From: Stereum hirsutum FP-91666 SS1
Taxonomy: Eukaryota; Basidiomycota; Agaricomycetes; Russulales; Stereaceae
Length of the DNA: 64,000 bases
Direction: 5' to 3'
Assembly: GCF_000264905.1 (NCBI RefSeq)
Contig: NW_006763132.1
Coordinates: 1,643,870-1,707,869, forward strand
Shown here: piece after piece, positions 58,369 to 64,000 of the stretch
Layout: each line of letters begins with the position of its first letter
Numbering within the stretch: position 1 is the first letter of the stretch
Notes under the pieces: generated by a model
Databases searched by the model: none
What the model was told of the DNA's origin: nothing
What the model saw: the letters and a program-made list of their open reading frames with translations, nothing else
Translations under genes and position numbers: made by a program

Positions 58369-58915
58369 TACTAACAGATGAGTGGGCTCGCGCTTTGATC
58401 TACATTTTTTTCCTGACCCGTTCTGTTCAGTTTTATTTCAGGCCAATACGTGCCAGTAAGCTCAAAACGATCGACGCCCTGAGGTCCAACACTCGGGCAT
58501 GACTACGGGTCCGGTCGACGACTCCAATCAAGCACGACATGAACGTGCGGTGGTCTCTGGGTCATCTTGGGCTGGGGCGTCTTGGGCTGGGTCTCTAGGT
58601 GTATTGGTTCTCTTTGTCTACTGAGTCTTTTCGTCTGCTGAGTCTGTTCGTCTGCTTGGCCTCTTTGTTTACTAGGTCTTGTGGGCTTAATCTCTACGCT
58701 GCTGGGTCTCGTGGGCTTGCGCTCTAGGTCTCTAGGTTTCTTGGCTTGGGCTGGTCTTGCTAGCGCTAGGCGAAATCGACATCGACCTCACGCCCGAGCC
58801 CAAGCGCGACATCAACATCGCCCACGACGCGGCGGGCTCAAGCACGACTTCGACATCTCACGACCGAGCTCAAGCACGACATCGACACCGAGCTCCAACG
58901 AGCTTCAAGACCGGT

Positions 58916-58987
58916 CCCCTGGGATAGCGTCGACCTTGTCGTGGTCCAGGGGCTCAGTACCTCCTCTGAGGGAAGCCAACAGATGCT
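58916..58987 (+). ncRNA. Structured element copy 5
   Basis: Stem a CCCCT G/CAGGGG; b AGCGTC/GATGCT (G-U pair kept); second hairpin CCTC-CTCT-GAGG. Donor GTGCGT after GAAAG. Confidence 0.65.
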
Positions 58988-59249
58988 CGAAAGGTGCGTG
59001 TTTTTCTGTATATTATATCGCTGATTTATGATAGATTGTCTTATAGGACTCGAGTGCCGTTGTAGTGAGTCTTCTACACACTCTTTCGTTCGCGGAGATG
59101 TTTTACTAACGTGCTGGATTTGATTTTTCCTGTAGGTATGTGAGTGTGAGTAAGTGAGACCAACGCTCTGTCTTCAACAGCAACGTCCTCGCCGGCCTTA
59201 ACATCCTCTCAACATGTCAGGATACGATTCACCTCAAAATACTCAAGAC

Positions 59250-59322
59250 CCCCTTGGCAGAGCGTTGACCTTGTCGCGGTCAAGGGGCTTAGTACCTCTT
59301 CGGAGGGAAGCTAACAGACGCT
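59250..59322 (+). ncRNA. Structured element copy 6
   Basis: Stem a CCCCTT/AAGGGG; b AGCGTT/GACGCT (U-G pair); c GACC/GGTC with loop TTGTCGC; second hairpin CCTC-TTCG-GAGG. Donor GTGCGT follows ACAAG. Confidence 0.65.
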
Positions 59323-59598
59323 CACAAGGTGCGTCTCTTTCCTTTTATTATGTCACCGATTCGTTTTAGATTCTCTTACAGGCGTGCGGAGGTGGTCCGG
59401 GTGAGTCCCTCTCGCTTTCGTTCGTCTAGATATTTTATTGACGTTTTGTGTTTAGTTTTTTTCATAGGTGAGTCAGTGTGAGTGTGAGTCAAGGTTTGGT
59501 CAAGGTAGGTTTTTGTCGAGGTAGGTCTCTTTCCAGGTGTGAGTAAAGGTAGGTCCGTTTCACAGCGGCGCTCTGCTTGCGAAAGCAGCATCGTCCTT

Positions 59599-59671
59599 CC
59601 CCTTGGATGAGCGTCGACCTTGCCGTGGTCAGGGGGCTCAGTACCTCTTCCGAGGGAAGCTAACAGTCGCT
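59599..59671 (+). ncRNA. Structured element copy 7
   Basis: Stem a CCCCTT/AGGGGG; b reduced to AGCG/CGCT; second hairpin CCTC-TTCC-GAGG. Donor GTAGGC follows AGAAG. Confidence 0.58.
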
Positions 59672-59956
59672 CAGAAGGTAGGCTTCTTCTTTATCACTGT
59701 GTCACTGATTTCGTCTGAATTCTCTTACAGGACTGGTGTCCGACGCGCGCGAAACCGATAGATGCCCGCGAGGAACGTGTACTGATATGTGAGTATTCCC
59801 TTTCGTTGCGAATATACTAGTGACTACGCTGACTTCCCCTCAGTTGTTCTATAGCTGTGTGAACGTGTGAACGTGAGAGAACGGCGTCGACCTGCCTTCA
59901 ACAGCAGCGCCTTCGACATAACCTCGACACCGGGCCCCAAGAGCTTCAAGACCGGT

Positions 59957-60029
59957 CCCCTGGTAGAGTGTCGACCTTGTCGTGGTCCAGGGGCTCTAGT
60001 ATCTCTTCGGAGGGAAGCCAACAGACGCT
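59957..60029 (+). ncRNA. Structured element copy 8
   Basis: Stem a CCCCTG/CAGGGG; b AGTGTC/GACGCT; second hairpin CTC-TTCG-GAG. Donor GTAGGT follows GTGTG. Confidence 0.62.
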
Positions 60030-60495
60030 CGTGTGGTAGGTATGTCGACCGGTGAGTTCTTCGCCCAATCTCGTTCACCTATATCTTTGACTGACGTTTT
60101 ATGCAGTTTTATTTCAGGGCGGTGCGTAGCGGTAAGCTCAAGACGATCGACGCCCTGATGTTCAACACTCGGGCACGACGACGGGTCCGGTCGACGACTC
60201 CAATCAAGCACGACGTCAACACCGGGCGGCGGTCTGGGGTCTCTTGAGCTGGGCTTCTGGGGCATCTTGGGTTGGGTTTATGGGTCTGCTAGGTCTCTCA
60301 GTCTGCTGGATCCTGGGGCACCTTGGGCTGTGTCTGGCGGCTGTCTTCGTCTTCTGGGCCTCGCGGGCTTGGTCTCTAGGTACCTGGGCTTGGGCTGGAC
60401 TTGCTGCGGCTAGTCGACATCGACATCGACATCGACCTCACGAGCGAGATCAAGCACGACTTCGACACCGAGCTCCAACGAGCTTCAAGACCGGT

Positions 60496-60578
60496 CCCCT
60501 GGGATAGCGTCGACCTTGTCGTGGTCCAGGGGCTCAGTACCTCGGAGTCCGATCCTCTGAGGGAAGCCAACAGACGCT
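60496..60578 (+). ncRNA. Structured element copy 9 (long class)
   Basis: Stem a CCCCTG/CAGGGG; long second hairpin CCTCGGAG-TCCGATC-CTCTGAGG; followed by ACTAACAG|GTGAGT. Confidence 0.65.
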
Positions 60579-61030
60579 ACTAACAGGTGAGTGGGCTCGC
60601 GCTTTTTTGATCCACATCTTTTTCTGATTCATTCTGCGCAGTTTTATTTCAGGTTCAGCATTGCGGTAAGCTCAAGACGACCGACGCTCCGATCACAACA
60701 ATCAAGCACGACGATGAGTCCGGCCGACGACTCCAATCAAGTAAGTACGACATCAATACTAGGCGGGGCTGTCTCTGGGGCATCTCGAGCTGGGTCTCTA
60801 GGTCTGTGGTTTCTTTGGGTCTGCTGTCTCTCTTCGTCTGCTTGGTCTCTTTGTCTGCTGGGTTTCGTGGGCTTCATTTCTAGGCTGCTGGGCTTGGGCT
60901 GGTCTTGCTGGAGCTAGGCGACGTCGACATCGCTCACGACCGGGCTCAAGCACAACATCGACATCGACAGGCTCACGAGCGAGATCAAGCACGACATCGA
61001 CACCGAGCTCCAACGAGCTTCAAGACCGGT

Positions 61031-61113
61031 CCCCTGGGATAGCGTCGACCTTGTCGTGGTCCAGGGGCTCAGTACCTCGGAGTCCGATCCTCCGAGGGAA
61101 GCCAACAGACGCT
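61031..61113 (+). ncRNA. Structured element copy 10 (long class)
   Basis: As copy 9 but the second hairpin reads CTCCGAGG on its 3' side, turning a G-U pair into G-C. Followed by ACTAACAG|GTAAGT. Confidence 0.65.
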
Positions 61114-61214
61114 ACTAACAGGTAAGTGGGTCATCAGCACTTCGATTCTCATGTCCTTTCTGACGCATCTCGTGTAGTTTTATTTTTCTACAGGTACGTC
61201 AGTGGGGTTGTTGT

Positions 61215-61335
61215 TTTCGCTCTCGCTTTCCTCTTTTCGCTCTCGCTTTCCTCTCTTCGTTCTCGCTTTCCTCTCTTCTCTCTCGCTTTCCTCTCTTCGC
61301 TCTCGCTTTCCTCTTTACGCTCTCGCTCTCATCTC
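61215..61335 (+). repeat. Minisatellite of CTCTCGCTTTCCTCTTCG-like units
   Basis: About six imperfect 19-20 bp units (TTCGCTCTCGCTTTCCTC) in tandem. Fully pyrimidine-biased on this strand. Confidence 0.7.
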
Positions 61336-61376
61336 CATTTCTCTATGCTTGTCTCAAGTCTTCAGCTTGAGTCCCT

Positions 61377-61460
61377 CCCCTGGTAGAGCGTCGACCTTGC
61401 CGTGGTCTAGGGGCTTTAGTACCCCGGAGTCCGATCCCCTGGAGGAAACCAACAGACGCT
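61377..61460 (+). ncRNA. Structured element copy 11 (terminal, diverged)
   Basis: Stem a CCCCTG/TAGGGG (G-U pair); c GACC/GGTC with loop TTGCCGT; b AGCGTC/GACGCT. The second hairpin is not cleanly kept, and no donor follows directly. Probably the last unit of the array. Confidence 0.55.
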
Positions 61461-61569
61461 CGTACCGATCTGACTTATCTTATCGCCTTCCTTCCTTCCT
61501 TCCTTCCGGTTGCTTTCGCTTTGACTGGAAACCGCCACCACCACGGGCCACCACCATACCGTGACCGCA

Positions 61570-64000
61570 TTTCTCTTCTGGTATGCAACATCCAGTTCCC
61601 TTAGTAATAGATCTGAGCTTCAGTTCGTGCATTCAAGGGAAAACATGGCAGACTCTCTATTCGCTCACTCGTTGTCTCCGGTTTCTGACTCTGGGGTCTG
61701 GTTTGACTCTCAGGCTGCGTGACTGGTACGCTAGCCTCACTCTCTGGATTGTTCTTTCTTCGAGTCGGCTGAAGCCCCAAGGCTCCACAATCTGAATCTC
61801 GAGCATCTGAGCTCAGACTGATCTCGCTGTGTTTCTTGAGCTTTGATCTCTGCACGCGATGGACTCGGACTGCGACCTCGAGAGTGATTTTGAGATCGCT
61901 TGATCTACATTCGTCGACTCGTGGCGAAGCATGTATTACAGTAATACTAGTAGGATGGAACGGCTACGTATTACCGAGCGCTCTCGCTCTACAAAACAGT
62001 TCTATATAGCGCAGAACAAACACTCTTACGAAAAGCTGCACGCTGCTGCTATGAACAATCTTGACACCTATGTACAACGAAAGCGTTGATGTGGAAGCTT
62101 AGACATTGATCGGCATCATTATCATACGAGTCCCCTTCTTGCCGTGGTCTGTATAAGTAATACCATCATCGTAAATCTATAAACCAAAAAGAACGAGTAC
62201 GGAAGTATAATATTAATAATAAAGGGCAATGCGATTGGAAGAGAGAGTGGGCTGCAGAATTAATATCACTTACGACAGGGACTAAGCTCGTGGTGCTGTT
62301 CCGGAAAGTTATTTAATCCTAGTCTATGTCTATTTTCTGCTACTTATCCCTTCATCCTCCTCTAGGCTCTCTCATCCTTCCTCCGCCTCATCGAAACCGC
62401 CGTCCTCCCACTGTTGTCTGTTCTGGATATACTTATAATACAGGGCCTCCGATGTTTCCTACATAGGAACCTCGGAGTCTGTACATACTACAAAATCGAT
62501 TTCGATTTCCGGAAGTGAAGCCACGACTCGGATGCCGGCCGACAGGTCTGGAACTGGGTAAGGTGAGCGATTGTCGGAGTAAGTACTAGTTTCGTAGATT
62601 CAGAAACATATGCACTGGCATATCGTTGACAGCCATAGCCATAGCCAGAAATATGCGTGCATCAGTAGAGTATGTAGACATTATTTGATTCACGGTTTAA
62701 ATTAGAATGCGTGTGAGGCTGAATACTTAAACGAAAGTCTCCGACGTGGCTTACATTTTGACAGTGGGGGAAGATGACTCTGAATCCGCCAAGAACCGAC
62801 ACGGTTACCGTGGCAGTTCCTTTTTACAATAATTTACGATGTTGTCTTCTCCACCTGGGAGTCCCGTTCGAGCTCGGTTAGCATCAAGCAGAATCAATGT
62901 AATTCAATATAACGAACACACAATTTGAATGTCGGTCACTGCCTCAGTACTAGCTAGTAGCCGATGTGACGAAAAGGGTTCTTCAAATGGGCGTATGTAT
63001 GCGTGCACCAAAACCGAGCGTGAATCTAAGTGATACGTACAAGTAACATAGCAAGACATCGTTATTTAATCGTATGTCCGGTGAATGCATTTCAGAGACC
63101 ACCCTACTTACTATCTCATGAAGAACCTCTTTTGACCGAGCCTCCTCATCTCCTGTACCACAAGTACTCATGATCTTGAAGAGCATTTGATTATAAATCG
63201 TTTAGACCCTCGGTTTTCTGCTCCGTTGCGACGAGGAATTCTCGAAAGGCAAATATCTGTGACCGTTTCGCGCCCTGTCCATAGACAACCCACCCTTCAA
63301 TAACTTGAACACATCGACATGACAGTGTTTGTCAAAATGGCAGGGAGAAGCCTTAGTACATATGGCCCCTGGCATACGTACCAATCTTGTGATCGTGCGC
63401 GGAAAGGAGCAGGGATTCAGATGCTCGTGTCCTCCTGGAATTTAAATGTCACGGCGAACAGCTCAACCTGGCTTAGCACTCACTGGAATGCCAATCCGAT
63501 GCTGGCATTGCTATGTAAGTTACAACGGGCTGAGAACACTTTACAGTCGTTTGCATATGAAACCCGAGGCGGTGTTTTTCTGTGCGCGCGGAAAGTTGTT
63601 TGTCTTATCCAAACAGTCACGGTGAGTCACAGTGTGGCACCATGAGCCACATAGTCAAAGAGTGTGGACCAAAGCCTCGACACTGACATTTGCGTCAGTC
63701 TAAGGGTAGATAAAGAAGTGCAGAAAATGTTTCATCATAAAATGGGAGCTGTACATTTTACACTATGGGACACAGAACAGTTGTGCAAATGGATGATGAT
63801 GGACGAGGGCCTCCTCGCAATGTCAAGTTGAGCGCCTTCAATCATTGAGACATGAGCTGAGAACCTACCCACTAGGAGGAGTGGGAGAAAGAGGCACTGA
63901 TGTGGTGCGAGTCCCAATCTGTGTCGGAGGAACGTTCATCGGTACTCAAGATGGAAAGCAAGGTCGGCTTGACTTGTTCAAGTCTAACCTGAACTCATTG
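61570..64000. other. Gene-poor right end of window
   Basis: 2.4 kb without a recognised gene. ORFs up to 108 codons are present on both strands but show no family or exon logic. AT-richer stretches around 62.2 kb. A gene could extend in from the right edge, but I see no support for it. Confidence 0.4.

Larger units (their letters stand above)
57295..61460 (+). repeat. Array of 11 structured-RNA-like elements
   Basis: Eleven copies of a 72-84 nt element spaced about 280-630 bp. Fold seen in each copy: stem a CCCCTG/CAGGGG (or CCCCTT/AAGGGG and wobble forms) with a bulge, stem c GACC/GGTC closing a 7-nt loop, then stem d CCTC/GAGG, and stem b AGCGTC/GACGCT, whose 5' half lies inside stem a and 3' half after stem d (a pseudoknot). 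Changes keep pairing. Upstream of many copies is a block with CGAGCTTCAAGACCGGT. Most copies end 6-9 nt before a GT donor; intron-like spacers with CTGAT and TTACAG follow. Coding is unlikely because frames and stops differ between copies. Function unknown. Confidence 0.75.

Noticed and set aside
57295..61460. CRISPR array
   Set aside because: Fungal DNA, irregular spacing of 280-630 bp, related spacers and folding elements; no feature of CRISPR.
57552..61564. Repeats as a family of small proteins (frames such as STLSWSRGSVPLRREANRR)
   Set aside because: Different copies need different frames, copies 3, 6, 7, 8, 9 and 11 have stops or shifts in the others, while base-pairing is kept.

Overview
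The window looks like nuclear DNA of a filamentous basidiomycete, most likely an Agaricomycete. Genes are dense, on both strands, and cut by many 50-75 bp GT-AG introns. Gene content is housekeeping eukaryotic (exosome, tRNA methylation, RMI1, XPG/RAD2, complex I, KEOPS) plus families typical of Agaricomycetes (FunK1-type N-terminal domain, Ser-rich GPI-anchored protein, expanded SF1 helicases). All exon models below were joined by hand; where a complete model is given, the exon lengths sum to a whole number of codons and the joined protein is open.

Layout. 1-9.3 kb: RRP41 (5' end outside the window), TRM8, a small thaumatin-like secreted protein, a DNAJC8-type J protein and a long RMI1. 9.6-29.8 kb: a tandem segmental duplication. 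Unit 1 (about 10.70-20.33 kb) holds carnitine acetyltransferase from exon 5 onward, helicases A and B and a dead PAM18. Unit 2 (about 20.34-29.81 kb) holds a dead, 5'-truncated carnitine acetyltransferase, helicases C and D and a working PAM18. All four helicases are intact (806, 773, 802 and 771 aa). They combine an N-terminal region that resembles an RNase D/WRN exonuclease fold without catalytic acids with a UPF1-like SF1 helicase. 31-45.7 kb: NmrA-like reductase, HSL-type esterase, GPI-anchored protein, FunK1-type protein without kinase, PCC1, EBP1/PA2G4-like protein, a SAM methyltransferase with a long insert, and NDUFB8. 47.4-54.5 kb: RAD2/XPG and an aminoglycoside-phosphotransferase-like protein.

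54.5-64 kb has no convincing protein gene. It contains pyrimidine-rich and triplet-rich DNA downstream of a good TATA box (55,783), then an array (57.3-61.5 kb) of 11 copies of a 72-84 nt element. Each copy can fold into a bulged hairpin, a second hairpin (UUCG tetraloop class or T-loop-like class) and a further long-range stem that would form a pseudoknot. Stem positions vary by compensatory and wobble changes while reading frames break, so selection on RNA structure is more likely than coding. Most copies end a few bases before a splice donor, and the region is rich in abutting AG|GT sites, so it may be one spliced long non-coding transcript. This array and the helicase duplication are the most unusual parts of the window.

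Gene arrangement: RRP41/TRM8, DNAJC8/RMI1, CAT/helicase A and NmrA/esterase are convergent. RMI1/CAT, helicase D/PAM18, FunK1/PCC1, methyltransferase/NDUFB8 and RAD2/APH-like are divergent and probably share promoters.
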